Part shown: positions 26,231-34,790 of the stretch, in pieces
How positions within the stretch are numbered: the first letter of the stretch is position 1
Layout: the number at the start of each line of letters is the position of its first letter
From: Bacillus sp. FJAT-27916
Lineage (GTDB): Bacteria; Bacillota; Bacilli; Bacillales; Pradoshiaceae
Length of the DNA stretch: 64,000 bases
Direction: 5' to 3'
Assembly: GCF_001183965.1 (NCBI RefSeq)
Contig: NZ_LFZV01000001.1
Coordinates: 1,487,112-1,551,111, forward strand
Notes under the pieces: model-generated
Databases searched by the model: none
Told to the model about the DNA's origin: nothing
Seen by the model: the letters and a program-made list of their open reading frames with translations, nothing else
Program-made: the position numbers and the translations under genes

Positions 26231-27859
26231 ATGCCAGCGAGAAAACCAGAGAAATGGGATCGCGAAGTTGACGTTGTAATCATGGGAACAGGCGGTGCAG
26301 CTTTAACCGCTGCTATCACGGCACATGATCAAGGGTTAAAAGTACTAGTATTAGAGAAAACACATCAAATCGGCGGAACGACAGCCTTTTCAGGCGGAGT
26401 GCCTTGGATTCCGATGAACCGCTACATGAAGGAAGCGGGAATCGAGGATACACGAGAGGATGCCTTGAAATATATTCGCAGAATCACTGGAGGAAAAGAA
26501 CCAAATCCAGACCTTCTTGAAACATATGTTGATAACGCTTACAAAGCAATTGATTACTTGCATGAAAATACACCGGTCCGGTTCGCTGTACCGAAAGGCT
26601 ACCCTGAGTATTTTGGGTATTTCGATGGAACGAAGACTGGTCGTTCACTCGATCCGCTTCCATATGACATGAATGAAATCGGGGAATACGGTGCTTTAAT
26701 TCGAAATAACCCGGCATTCCCTCCATTGACTCTTGAAGAAGGCGGAGCAAAGGGCGGCATTGACTTCATGAAGATTGCCGAGCGGATGGAAAACAATATC
26801 GTTACAATGGGACGTTCTCTTATTGCCTCCATGGTGAAGGGCTGCTTGGACCGGGATATCGAGATTATTCTTGAAACACCAGGGAAAGAGCTTGTCTTAA
26901 ACGATGAGGGAGACGTAATCGGACTTGTCGCAGAGCAAGGGGATAAGAAAATCTACATCGGTACATCTAAAGGCGTTATCATGGGCTCCGGCGGATTCGA
27001 GTGGAATAAAGAACTGATTAAGACGTTCTTAAAAGGGGAAATCACGCATCCGCTTACTCCTTGGGGTAACGAGGGTGACGGGCTGATTATGGCAATGGAG
27101 GCAGGCGCATCACTTGGGAATATGAGTGAAGCCTGGTGGTATCCAGCCATGCAGGACCCAACATTCGAATATGAGGACCGTGTCATGAACCAATTGGGCG
27201 GCAGCGGACGTTTCGGCCCGAACAGTATTTTCGTCAATAGCAAGGGTAAACGCTTCGTCCATGAAGGGACTACTTATAATGATCTTCCAAAAGCTTTCCA
27301 TCACTATGACCCAGTCAATGTGGAATGGCCGAATGAGAAGAACAACTGGATGGTCTTTGACCAGCAGTTAAAGGACCGCACAATGATTATTACGATGATG
27401 CCGGGCGAAGAGGCTCCTGATTGGGTGCCGCAGGCCGAAAGCATTCGTGAATTGGCGGAGAAAATCAATATTGACCCAGATGCTCTTGAGGAAACGGTGA
27501 ACCGTTGGAACGCTCAGGTTGAAGCAGGCGAGGATACGGATTTCCACCGCGGTACAACCTTCTTTGAAGGGCTTGAAATTGGCGGAGGAACAGCAGAACG
27601 GAATTTAGGCAAGATTGAAAAAGGCCCATTCTACGCAGTGCCTGTCTACTATGGTTCATTAGGCACAAACGGCGGACCGCGCATCAATGAAAACGGCCAA
27701 GTACTCAACCATAGAGGAAAGACCATTAAAGGATTGTATGCAGCCGGAAATGCCGCAATGGGTATCTTTGGACAAGCATATGTCAGTGCCGGCGGGACAA
27801 TTGGACCAGCTATCACATTCGGCTATCTTGCCGGACTTGCTATCGGCAAGGCAGAGTAA
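26231..27859 (+). CDS. FAD-dependent oxidoreductase, 3-ketosteroid dehydrogenase / fumarate reductase flavoprotein type
   Basis: The protein has 542 residues. An N-terminal FAD-binding Rossmann loop (VVIMGTGGAALTAAITAHD) is followed by EKTHQIGGTTAFSGGVPWIP, the FAD block shared by flavocytochrome fumarate reductases and 3-ketosteroid dehydrogenases. Further matches are GVIMGSGGFEWNKEL, GPNSIFVNSKGKRFVHE and the C-terminal FAD segment GLYAAGNAAMGIFGQAYVSAG. The YYGSLGTNGGPRIN segment near the C-terminus also fits ketosteroid dehydrogenases. Substrate is therefore a steroid-like or other enone, or a dicarboxylate; the sequence does not settle it. ATG 26231 follows AAGGGGGAG. TetR-controlled, with an SRPBCC protein next. 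Confidence 0.82.
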   Translation: MPARKPEKWDREVDVVIMGTGGAALTAAITAHDQGLKVLVLEKTHQIGGTTAFSGGVPWIPMNRYMKEAGIEDTREDALKYIRRITGGKEPNPDLLETYVDNAYKAIDYLHENTPVRFAVPKGYPEYFGYFDGTKTGRSLDPLPYDMNEIGEYGALIRNNPAFPPLTLEEGGAKGGIDFMKIAERMENNIVTMGRSLIASMVKGCLDRDIEIILETPGKELVLNDEGDVIGLVAEQGDKKIYIGTSKGVIMGSGGFEWNKELIKTFLKGEITHPLTPWGNEGDGLIMAMEAGASLGNMSEAWWYPAMQDPTFEYEDRVMNQLGGSGRFGPNSIFVNSKGKRFVHEGTTYNDLPKAFHHYDPVNVEWPNEKNNWMVFDQQLKDRTMIITMMPGEEAPDWVPQAESIRELAEKINIDPDALEETVNRWNAQVEAGEDTDFHRGTTFFEGLEIGGGTAERNLGKIEKGPFYAVPVYYGSLGTNGGPRINENGQVLNHRGKTIKGLYAAGNAAMGIFGQAYVSAGGTIGPAITFGYLAGLAIGKAE

Positions 27860-27907
27860 AAGGGAAACCAAATCATTTATTATAAAAACAAAGGGGACGT
27901 GTAGTAT

Positions 27908-28363
27908 ATGCCAGCAGGTACACATACAGTACAATTACCAGTAGGAATCGAAGAAATATGGACATTCGTGAGCGATATGGATAAGTGGGCGCCGCTTGTT
28001 CCAGGATATATCGAGCATGAAATCATCAATGACCGTGAATCCACTTGGGCATTCAAAGGAGACCTTGGATTCATGAAGAAAACTGTTAAGTTGAAAATCG
28101 ATATTACTGAATGGAAAGAGCCAACGACAGTAACGTTTAATTTGAAGGGTCTATCTGATAATTTCAAGGGCGGCGGCTATTTCCAAGCAGAAGCTATTGA
28201 TGAAAATAACACACAAATGACGGGCAATCTTGATATTACAGCAGGCGGTGCGATGGGGCCGATGGTCAATACAATCCTGAAGAATTTCGTGCCGAAAACG
28301 GCTGAAGAGCTGACCGTTGCGGTAGCGGATAAAATCAGGGAAGTTAATGGCGTTTCCTTATAA
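27908..28363 (+). CDS. SRPBCC-fold protein (CoxG/START-like lipid or hydrophobic-ligand binding)
   Basis: At 151 residues it has the CoxG pattern: an N-terminal strand (HTVQLPVGIEEIWTFVSDMD), KWAPLVPGYIEHEIIND, central strands (TVTFNLKGLSDNFKGGGYF) and a long C-terminal helix (TAEELTVAVADKIREV). SRPBCC proteins hold hydrophobic ligands in a helix-grip cavity. It follows the FAD enzyme by 48 bases with an AAGGGGA ribosome site and shares its TetR control, so it may present or bind that enzyme's substrate; this is inference. A terminator follows. Confidence 0.8.
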   Translation: MPAGTHTVQLPVGIEEIWTFVSDMDKWAPLVPGYIEHEIINDRESTWAFKGDLGFMKKTVKLKIDITEWKEPTTVTFNLKGLSDNFKGGGYFQAEAIDENNTQMTGNLDITAGGAMGPMVNTILKNFVPKTAEELTVAVADKIREVNGVSL

Positions 28364-28376
28364 GAATAATGATATG

Positions 28377-28410
28377 GGCCGGGGGCAAACAATGCTTCCG
28401 GTCTTTTTCT
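28377..28410 (+). terminator. Terminator of the FAD/SRPBCC operon
   Basis: GGCCGGGGGCA pairs with TGCTTCCGGTC using G-T wobbles, followed by TTTTTCTT. Confidence 0.72.
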
Positions 28411-28778
28411 TATTTGGTTAGAACCTCTTTTTGAATATAGTGGATAAATTCGGCCTGATCATAGGAGATAAAGAGGGGTTCCTTGGAATCAAATAAAACA
28501 TAGGCAGGTTCTTTTTTTAGGTCAAGACCAGGCAGTCTGTCCGCTGTTTCGGAGAAGTTCTCAGCGTGCTCAATCGCATCAATCAGCGGATAACCGAGTA
28601 TATCTTCAAAATCTCCATCAGCCTCTGCACCGATTAATAAGATATGATACTTTCCTTCAGGTGCCACCAATCCTCCAGCGGCGTTTGTATGGTCGAAACG
28701 TAGATAATCCTTAAACATGATGTACGGAATCAATAGGATAACCATCAATAATCCTGCAGCTGCAATCCATTTTTTCAT
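28410..28778 (-). CDS. Hypothetical membrane-anchored protein
   Basis: At about 122 residues, one N-terminal membrane helix (WIAAAGLLMVILLIPYIMF) acts as an uncleaved anchor or signal. The rest is an extracytoplasmic alpha/beta-like domain with HILLIGAEADGDF and PAYVLFDSKEPLFISYD. I do not recognise the family. AAAGGAG is eight bases before ATG 28778. It converges with the SRPBCC gene. Confidence 0.6.
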   Translation of the reverse strand: MKKWIAAAGLLMVILLIPYIMFKDYLRFDHTNAAGGLVAPEGKYHILLIGAEADGDFEDILGYPLIDAIEHAENFSETADRLPGLDLKKEPAYVLFDSKEPLFISYDQAEFIHYIQKEVLTK

Positions 28779-28943
28779 CTCCATCACTCCTTTATTCTAC
28801 ATAATATTCGACAAGGTCATTCGTTTTTCCTATCTTATTCACGTTTTTGGAGAGAAATCATCATGAGTCTAATTGACTATTTTTTGAATAGAGTCATTTT
28901 TTCATCTTGAAAAGAATCGAAAGAGTGATAAAGTATATAATTG

Positions 28944-28962
28944 ATAATGATTATCACTATCA
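28944..28962. promoter_or_regulatory. Fur box upstream of the siderophore importer
   Basis: GATAATGATTATCACTATC matches the 19-bp Fur consensus at 17 of 19 positions and directly follows a -10-like TATAAT (28937-28942). Confidence 0.85.
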
Positions 28963-28991
28963 ATACATATTAACAAAAGGAGTTAGGACAG

Positions 28992-29939
28992 ATGAAGAAG
29001 CTATGGAAAGTTGGTTTCGTTGCTGCGTTAGCGTTAAGCTTGGCTGCATGCGGTGAGGACGAGACAGCAAACAGTAAGACCAAACAGGCAGATACTGAGG
29101 CAAAGGAAAAGACGGTTACCTACATGGATAAGGAGTATAAGGTTCCGGCGGATCCGACGATTGTGGCTGCAAGTCTTGAATCAATGGAAGACTTGGCCCT
29201 TTTGGATGTGAAGCCGGCCGGTGCACTTGCTGTCGGGGGAGAGCTGCCTTCTTATTTAGCTGAGGACCTAAAGGGAGCTGAGCTCATCGGGGACAAGATG
29301 CAGCCCAATTATGAGACGATTCTAGGCTTAGACCCGGATATCATCCTTGGTACCTCCAAGTTCCAGGAGGATGTGAAATCACAGCTTGAGAAAATCGCGC
29401 CAATGATGCCGATTTCTCATGTATCGACAGACTGGGAAGCCAACTTAACGGCTGTTGCTGAACTGACTGGCAAGGAAGAGGAAGCTGAAAAGATTCTTGA
29501 AGAGTACAAGGCTGATGCTGCGGAAGTAAAGAATTCTGTATCTGAGTCCATGAAGGATAAAGAAGTGGTCATCATTCGTCTGCGTGCCGGCAATTTGATG
29601 ATTTATGGACAGGACTTATATTTGAACCCGGTATTATACACTGACTTAGGTCTAGCGGTTCCGGATGAAGTGGCTGCCGCAAAAGCACAGGAAGCCATCT
29701 CACTTGAGAAATTGGCGGAAATGAATCCGGACTATATCTTCCTGCAATTTGAGGAAAGCGAAAATGCAGATAAGCCGGAAGCACTCGATGAGCTTCAAAA
29801 GAATGCGATTTGGAATGGTCTTGATGCCGTCAAAGCAGATCACGTTTTCATCAATAGCGTTGAACCGCTTGCCCAAGGCGGAACAGCTTGGAGCAAGACG
29901 CAATTCCTTGATGCGGTTCAGCAAAATTTGACTAAATAA
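28992..29939 (+). CDS. Iron-siderophore ABC transporter, substrate-binding lipoprotein
   Basis: At 315 residues it has a signal peptide with lipobox SLAAC (Cys at residue 20), then a polar linker and a PBP2 fold of the TroA/FhuD class: SLESMEDLALLDVKPAGALA, NYETILGLDPDIILG and LEKLAEMNPDYIFLQ. It should capture a ferric siderophore outside the membrane and deliver it to the two permeases downstream. The sequence resembles hydroxamate or catecholate binders but does not tell which; the terminal esterase in the operon points to an ester-linked siderophore. A Fur box lies 30 bases upstream; the stop overlaps the next start by one base. Confidence 0.9.
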   Translation: MKKLWKVGFVAALALSLAACGEDETANSKTKQADTEAKEKTVTYMDKEYKVPADPTIVAASLESMEDLALLDVKPAGALAVGGELPSYLAEDLKGAELIGDKMQPNYETILGLDPDIILGTSKFQEDVKSQLEKIAPMMPISHVSTDWEANLTAVAELTGKEEEAEKILEEYKADAAEVKNSVSESMKDKEVVIIRLRAGNLMIYGQDLYLNPVLYTDLGLAVPDEVAAAKAQEAISLEKLAEMNPDYIFLQFEESENADKPEALDELQKNAIWNGLDAVKADHVFINSVEPLAQGGTAWSKTQFLDAVQQNLTK

Positions 29940-30958
29940 TGCGTATGGATAAGCCATGGAAGACTGCCCCTCCAATGATGATATTGATTGCCGCTCCCTT
30001 TATCATGGCAGCGGTGGTCATCGTATCAATCCTGTATGGGGCAAAGGATATCAATATTTCTATCGTCATGGATGCCATCTTCCATTATGACCCGAAGAAT
30101 GTGGACCATGCGATCATTGTGACCTCAAGGCTGCCAAGAGTATTGGCGGCCTTGTTGGTTGGAGCATTCCTGGCTATTTCAGGTGCTGTCATGCAGGGGA
30201 TGACCCGGAATTATCTCGCCTCCCCTTCTATTATGGGTGTCACTGATGGCTCTGCTTTCTTCATTACCATCGCGATGATTCTCATTCCTGGAGCCTCCAA
30301 TCTGACGATGATTCTCCTGTCGATGGCGGGGTCCGCCTTTGGCGCATTGATTGTCTTCGGGTTCGGTTCCTTGCTCCGTGGAGGGTTGTCCCCGGTCCGG
30401 CTTGCAATCATTGGTACGGTGATTGGAACCTTCCTAAGCAGCCTATCAGCTGCAATGGCGACGTATTTCCAAATCTCGCAGGATATTAGCTTCTGGTATA
30501 ATGCCAAGCTCCATCAAGCTGATTTGGATATGCTGCTTTTAGCCTTGCCGCTAGGTCTTGTTGGGTTCATTCTGGCCTTGCTGCTTTCCGGGTCCTTGAC
30601 GATTCTCTCGCTTGGGGATGAGACGGCCGTCAGTTTAGGCCTGCGAACAACGGTTGTGAAGGCCTTAGCCATGATATCTGTCATTGCAATGACGGGAACG
30701 GCCGTTGCACTTGTCGGGAAGATTGCCTTCGTCGGACTGATTATTCCGCATATCACGCGCTTTTTGATTGGGGTTGATTATCGCTGGGTCATTCCTTGTG
30801 CCGGCGTGATTGGGGCCATATTCCTGGCCTGCTGTGATTTGGCAAGCCGCTTTATCAATTATCCTTTCGAAACGCCGATTGGTGTGGTCACCGCCATTAT
30901 TGGTGTTCCGTTCTTCCTCTATTTAATCCGGACGAAGGGAGGCGGAAAGTTTGCGTAA
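29939..30958 (+). CDS. Iron-siderophore ABC transporter permease (FecCD family), first subunit
   Basis: 339 residues with about nine to ten membrane helices. FecCD landmarks are TSRLPRVLAALLVGAFLAISG with AVMQGMTRNYLASPSIMGVT, GKIAFVGLIIPHITRFLIG and the C-terminal ETPIGVVTAIIGVPFFLYLI. The start ATG overlaps the upstream stop (TAATG), so it is translationally coupled. It pairs with the following gene as a heterodimeric permease. Confidence 0.9.
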   Translation: MRMDKPWKTAPPMMILIAAPFIMAAVVIVSILYGAKDINISIVMDAIFHYDPKNVDHAIIVTSRLPRVLAALLVGAFLAISGAVMQGMTRNYLASPSIMGVTDGSAFFITIAMILIPGASNLTMILLSMAGSAFGALIVFGFGSLLRGGLSPVRLAIIGTVIGTFLSSLSAAMATYFQISQDISFWYNAKLHQADLDMLLLALPLGLVGFILALLLSGSLTILSLGDETAVSLGLRTTVVKALAMISVIAMTGTAVALVGKIAFVGLIIPHITRFLIGVDYRWVIPCAGVIGAIFLACCDLASRFINYPFETPIGVVTAIIGVPFFLYLIRTKGGGKFA

Positions 30959-31964
30959 GAAGAACACTCTCGGCCTCCTGTCTGTGTTTGTTCTGTTAAT
31001 TGCCATAACAGTCTATATCAGCTTGACAAACGGTGCCTTTGATATGACGGTCGGCGAGGTCGTCCGGACATTGCTCCGCATCGAGGGTGACCCGAAATTT
31101 GACTTGATTATCTTTGATTTCAGACTTCCGCGGATTGTTATTGCTGCTCTTGTCGGCATGGGGCTTGGAGTGGCAGGAACCGTCATTCAAGGCATCACGC
31201 GCAATGGGCTCGCTGATTCCGGCATCCTCGGAATCAATGCCGGAGCTGGTGCTGCCATTGTCATCTTTATGTTCTTCTTTCAAGGGCAGCTCAGTAATCT
31301 GGGCACAGCCGGTATCATGCTGCAGCCGTTATTCGGCCTTGCCGGCGGATTGCTAGCCGCCTTATTGATCTATTTCTTCTCCTTTAAGGGAGGGCGGCTT
31401 GATACGGAGCGTCTTTTGCTGACTGGGATAGCGATTGGCTCCGGTTTTGGGGCGCTGTCCTTATATGTGTCCTTGAAGATGAAATCAGCTGATTTTGAAA
31501 TGGCGACGGTGTGGATCTCTGGAAGCATTTATAATGCGAACTGGGTTTATATTTTATCCATGCTGCCATGGCTTTTGATCCTGCTGCCGGTCATTTACCA
31601 TAAGGCCCATTTGCTTGACTTATTTCAGCTTGAGGAAGCGACCGTAACGAGCATCGGAGTCAGGGTGGAGCGGGAGAAATCCATCCTGCTCCTGGCAAGC
31701 ATCGGTGTCATCAGCAGCTGTGTAGCGGTATCGGGCAGCATTTCGTTCATCGGCCTCATGGCCCCGCATATCGCAAGAAGCCTTGTTGGAACAAGGCATC
31801 GGGCCATTATCCCGGTGAGCGGGGCAGTTGGAATGCTCTTGGTGCTGCTTGCTGACTTTATCGCCAAAACGGCGTTTTCACCGCTTGAAATACCGGTGGG
31901 AATTGTTGTCTCAATCATAGGCGTACCATATTTTCTATATTTACTCGTGAAAAGAAAGCAATAG
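30951..31964 (+). CDS. Iron-siderophore ABC transporter permease (FecCD family), second subunit
   Basis: 337 residues of FecCD type: DFRLPRIVIAALVGMGLGVAG with VIQGITRNGLADSGILGIN, SGSISFIGLMAPHIARSLVG and SPLEIPVGIVVSIIGVPYF. The start is TTG 30951, with GGAGG eight bases upstream, overlapping the previous gene by eight bases. It forms the channel with the first permease. Confidence 0.9.
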   Translation: MRKKNTLGLLSVFVLLIAITVYISLTNGAFDMTVGEVVRTLLRIEGDPKFDLIIFDFRLPRIVIAALVGMGLGVAGTVIQGITRNGLADSGILGINAGAGAAIVIFMFFFQGQLSNLGTAGIMLQPLFGLAGGLLAALLIYFFSFKGGRLDTERLLLTGIAIGSGFGALSLYVSLKMKSADFEMATVWISGSIYNANWVYILSMLPWLLILLPVIYHKAHLLDLFQLEEATVTSIGVRVEREKSILLLASIGVISSCVAVSGSISFIGLMAPHIARSLVGTRHRAIIPVSGAVGMLLVLLADFIAKTAFSPLEIPVGIVVSIIGVPYFLYLLVKRKQ

Positions 31965-31977
31965 GAGGAAAGCGCAT

Positions 31978-32790
31978 ATGGCAACGATTATATCCGTCGA
32001 ACAATTAGAAGCCCGTTATGAGGAACGCACGGTTTTCCGTGAATTGAGCATGGCGATTCAAGAGGGAAGTGTGACGACAATCATTGGCCCGAATGGCTGC
32101 GGGAAATCAACCTTGCTCAAAACGATGGGGAGAATCTTGAAGCCAAAGTCAGGGAAAGTATCACTGCTGGGCAAGAGCTTGAGTCACATGTCGACGAAGG
32201 AAATTGCAAAGAAGCTTGCCCTCCTGTCGCAGAACCCTGTCGCTCCTTCCCAGCTTAAGGTGGAGGAGCTCATCTCTTATGGAAGATATCCGCATCAAAG
32301 AAGGGGACACAGCTTGAGTGCGGCAGACTTTGATGTGATGGAATGGGCGATGGAGGTCACAAAAACGCTCGAATTCCGCGAGCGGGAGATGGACCAATTA
32401 TCCGGCGGACAAAGGCAGAAGGTATGGCTGGCCATGGCTCTCGCGCAAGAGACTGATTTGCTTCTCTTAGATGAGCCGACCACTTATTTGGATATGGCAC
32501 ACCAGCTTGATGTGTTGAAAATCGTGCGGGATTTAAACCAAAATCAAGCATGCACGGTTGTCATGGTCCTGCATGACATCAATCATGCTGCCCGGTTTTC
32601 TGATCAGCTTGTGGCGATGAAGGACGGCCAAATTAAGGCAATCGGCAAGCCGGAGGAAATCATGACGCCTGAAGTGCTTCGTGCCGTATTTGACATTGAG
32701 GCCCGTATTATTGAGGACCCTTATGATGGTGTTCCAATCTGTCTTGGATATGACTCCGTAACAACGCGTGAGGCTGTCTTATCGAACTAG
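31978..32790 (+). CDS. Iron-siderophore ABC transporter ATP-binding protein (FhuC/FecE type)
   Basis: 270 residues. Walker A GPNGCGKST, Q-loop LLSQNP, signature LSGGQRQK, Walker B LLLLDEPTTYLD and switch His in VLHDINHAARF are all present. It powers the FecCD permeases. AGGAGG lies before ATG 31978 and the gene is 13 bases after the second permease. Confidence 0.93.
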   Translation: MATIISVEQLEARYEERTVFRELSMAIQEGSVTTIIGPNGCGKSTLLKTMGRILKPKSGKVSLLGKSLSHMSTKEIAKKLALLSQNPVAPSQLKVEELISYGRYPHQRRGHSLSAADFDVMEWAMEVTKTLEFREREMDQLSGGQRQKVWLAMALAQETDLLLLDEPTTYLDMAHQLDVLKIVRDLNQNQACTVVMVLHDINHAARFSDQLVAMKDGQIKAIGKPEEIMTPEVLRAVFDIEARIIEDPYDGVPICLGYDSVTTREAVLSN

Positions 32791-32801
32791 GAGGCAAGGA
32801 C

Positions 32802-33557
32802 ATGACACAACAACAGTATCAACTGGAGGATTATGAGCTATTTATCTACAGCCCAGACACTGCTCCGCCTTCTGCCGGCTTTCCGGTGCTATACGTGCTT
32901 GATGGGAATGCATTCTTTCATACCGTTTCTGATTTAATTCATCTTCAAGCAAGAAGGCAGGAAAAAACAGGGGTCATTCCGGCAATTGTCTGTGCGGTTG
33001 GTTATCCAGGAGATGCCCCGTTTCATCCAAGGCGTTTTTGGGATTATACGCCGCCCCAGGACACTTTACATGCGCCGATGAGACCGAATGGACAGCCATG
33101 GCCAGCGTCAGGGGGAGCAGATCAATTTCTTCGAACGATGGAAGAGGTCATAAAGCCGTTTGTGGAAGCTCATTATCCGGTAAACCGATTAAGCCAAACA
33201 CTATTCGGGCATTCACTTGGCGGGCTGCTGACACTTTATGCCCTTTATACAAAGCCTGATGCCTATCAGCACTATGTCGCAATCAGTCCGTCGCTTTGGT
33301 GGAACCGCTCCTTGATGAGGGGGCTTGAGCATGATTATTTGATTCAACCCGTGGATAATCATCACCGCGTTTTCATGGCTGTCGGGTCAGAAGAGAAGAA
33401 TTATTTGATTCAGGATGCGGCTGAGCTATTTGCCAGACTGCACGATTCAGACAAGATTCAGGTGGAATTTATGGAAGCGGCCGGGGAAAATCATCTATCG
33501 GTTGTGCCGACAGTCATGAGCCGGGCGCTGCGATTTGTTAATAGAGAAGATGGGTAG
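32802..33557 (+). CDS. Siderophore-type esterase (Fes/IroE/BesA-like alpha/beta hydrolase)
   Basis: At 251 residues it has the esterase D / enterobactin-esterase pattern: FPVLYVLDGNAFFHTV, AIVCAVGYPG, PRRFWDYTP, the nucleophile elbow LFGHSLGGLLTLYAL and ISPSLWWNRSLM, ending with a catalytic His in AAGENHLSVVP. It has no signal peptide, so it acts in the cytosol. In known systems this enzyme cleaves the trilactone or ester bonds of imported ferric siderophores to free iron. It is the last gene of the importer operon, 11 bases after the ATPase, with AGGAGG. Confidence 0.85.
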   Translation: MTQQQYQLEDYELFIYSPDTAPPSAGFPVLYVLDGNAFFHTVSDLIHLQARRQEKTGVIPAIVCAVGYPGDAPFHPRRFWDYTPPQDTLHAPMRPNGQPWPASGGADQFLRTMEEVIKPFVEAHYPVNRLSQTLFGHSLGGLLTLYALYTKPDAYQHYVAISPSLWWNRSLMRGLEHDYLIQPVDNHHRVFMAVGSEEKNYLIQDAAELFARLHDSDKIQVEFMEAAGENHLSVVPTVMSRALRFVNREDG

Positions 33558-33584
33558 AGACTCTCCTTTTTGGAGAGTCTTTTC
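33558..33584 (+). terminator. Terminator of the siderophore importer operon
   Basis: AGACTCTCC and GGAGAGTCT enclose TTTTT, followed by TTTT; the stem begins right after the stop codon. Confidence 0.88.
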
Positions 33585-33648
33585 TCATCTGGCAGAAGGG
33601 AATTTTCATTAGTTGGGTGAATCGTATTTAAAGATAGAGGGGAGTTCG

Positions 33649-33774
33649 GTGATCTGGAGAAAGTATCACTGGCTGCTCAACGGGCTTGGTGTGTCGTATT
33701 TGGGAAACTGGGTGTATCTTGTCGTTTATACACTTCAACACTCCGCTGAGATGCAGCGTAGGATAATAATTTGA
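33649..33774 (+). pseudogene. Remnant of an MFS permease gene (N-terminal fragment)
   Basis: A GTG start with GAGGGG seven bases upstream opens a 41-codon frame beginning MIWRKYHWLLNGLGVSYLGN and continuing WVYLVVYTLQHSAEM before a stop. The first helix (LLNGLGVSYLGNWVYLV) looks like the start of a major-facilitator permease. The frame then degenerates and nothing recognisable follows before 33916, so I read it as a 5' remnant of a deleted permease gene. The rest of this 360-base gap holds only the promoter of the next gene (TTGTAT, 17 bases, TATACT at 33840-33868). Confidence 0.5.
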
Positions 33775-33915
33775 ACAGGGCAGGACTTGGATGTGGGACG
33801 GTTATCTCAGTTATCAATTTCTTTTTCACCTCGATTTTGTTGTATTTGCAATAAAATGCCCTTATACTAATGACATACTTATTAAGCAAGCTGCTTCCAG
33901 AGAGGTGGAATATAC

Positions 33916-34350
33916 GTGAATTATAAAAGAATTACAGCAGAAGAAGATTTACAGCACGCCTTTCATATTCGAAAATCCGTGTTTGTAGAAGAGCAGGGTG
34001 TCCCGCTGGAGGATGAATTCGATGAAATGGATCATCTCGACGGGAATTGTGACCATATCTTAGTCTATCACGAGCACCAGCCGGTCGGCACCGGAAGAAT
34101 CAGGCCGCATGATGGATACGGCAAATTGGAGAGAATCTGCCTTTTGGAGCCCTACCGCAAATTCGGATTGGGGAAGGTCATTATTCATGCATTAGAAGAA
34201 AGGGCAAGAGAAAAAGGATTGGGGAAAGTAAAGCTGCACGGGCAAACACAGGCGGAAGGATTTTATCATAAGCTCGGGTATGAGACAGCCTCTGAGGTGT
34301 TTATGGAGGACGGGATTCCACATGTGCTGATGTATAAAGAGTTAGAATGA
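33916..34350 (+). CDS. GNAT-family N-acetyltransferase (YjcF-like)
   Basis: At 144 residues the GNAT fold shows KSVFVEEQGVPLEDEFDEMD at the acceptor side and the acetyl-CoA loop in strand 4/helix 3 (ERICLLEPYRKFGLGKVII), then KVKLHGQTQAEGFYHKLGY, the classic C-terminal motif of this subfamily. Substrate unknown. The start is GTG 33916 with GAGAGGTGG upstream and its own sigma-A promoter. Confidence 0.85.
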   Translation: MNYKRITAEEDLQHAFHIRKSVFVEEQGVPLEDEFDEMDHLDGNCDHILVYHEHQPVGTGRIRPHDGYGKLERICLLEPYRKFGLGKVIIHALEERAREKGLGKVKLHGQTQAEGFYHKLGYETASEVFMEDGIPHVLMYKELE

Positions 34351-34479
34351 GGCGGGGGGCAGAAGGCCATAGTTGGTTTTCTGTCTTTTTCTTGTTTTTT
34401 GGCAAGTCATTATTAGATTACGAGCTAGATGTCTAATTGTTAGGCAGGGACTCCGCTTAATCTGACAGAAAATCACCTA

Positions 34480-34622
34480 AAAAGGACAGATTATTCTTCA
34501 AAAAATCGATTAATTTGTCTATTTCTGTTATTTCAGCATAGAACTGTCTTCTATTTGGAGGAGGATTTCCCGAGTTTCTTGGTTTAAGGGCGAAGTCATC
34601 CCATTTAAGGGCGAAAGGGTGA
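34480..34622 (-). repeat. Periodic TCGCCCTTAA repeat, copy B, with conserved 3' tail (reverse orientation)
   Basis: On the minus strand two TTCGCCCTTAAA words lie 21 bases apart (ending at 34614 and 34593). They are followed by AAACCAAGAAA, GGGAAATCCTCC and AATAACAGAAATAGACAA, each also present in the same order and spacing in copy A at 24.0-24.1 kb. The rest of the 34,351-34,790 gap shows a weak GNAT terminator near 34360 and no gene I accept. Confidence 0.75.
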
Positions 34623-34790
34623 AAACATATTTTCAAGGTTGAAAGGCTGCTTTGGACAAAGGAGCTTTTAACACCGGCTTCATCCTTTCCCACCCATTCC
34701 CAAATGTACTTACATTTAACCAATGCTTCACCGATTCGTTTAAATTATAATTAAATTGTGAATAATTTAACAAATTGGAGGAGATTTGTG

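Noticed and set aside
28870-28905. Terminator hairpin before the siderophore operon
   Set aside because: TGACTATT and AATAGAGTCA with a T-run could be an orphan terminator, but no plus-strand transcript ends here; left unassigned.
34457-34723. Coding frame of 88 residues over repeat copy B (minus strand)
   Set aside because: No ribosome site, and the homologous stretch in copy A carries an in-frame stop; treated as part of the repeat, although a decayed small gene remains possible.
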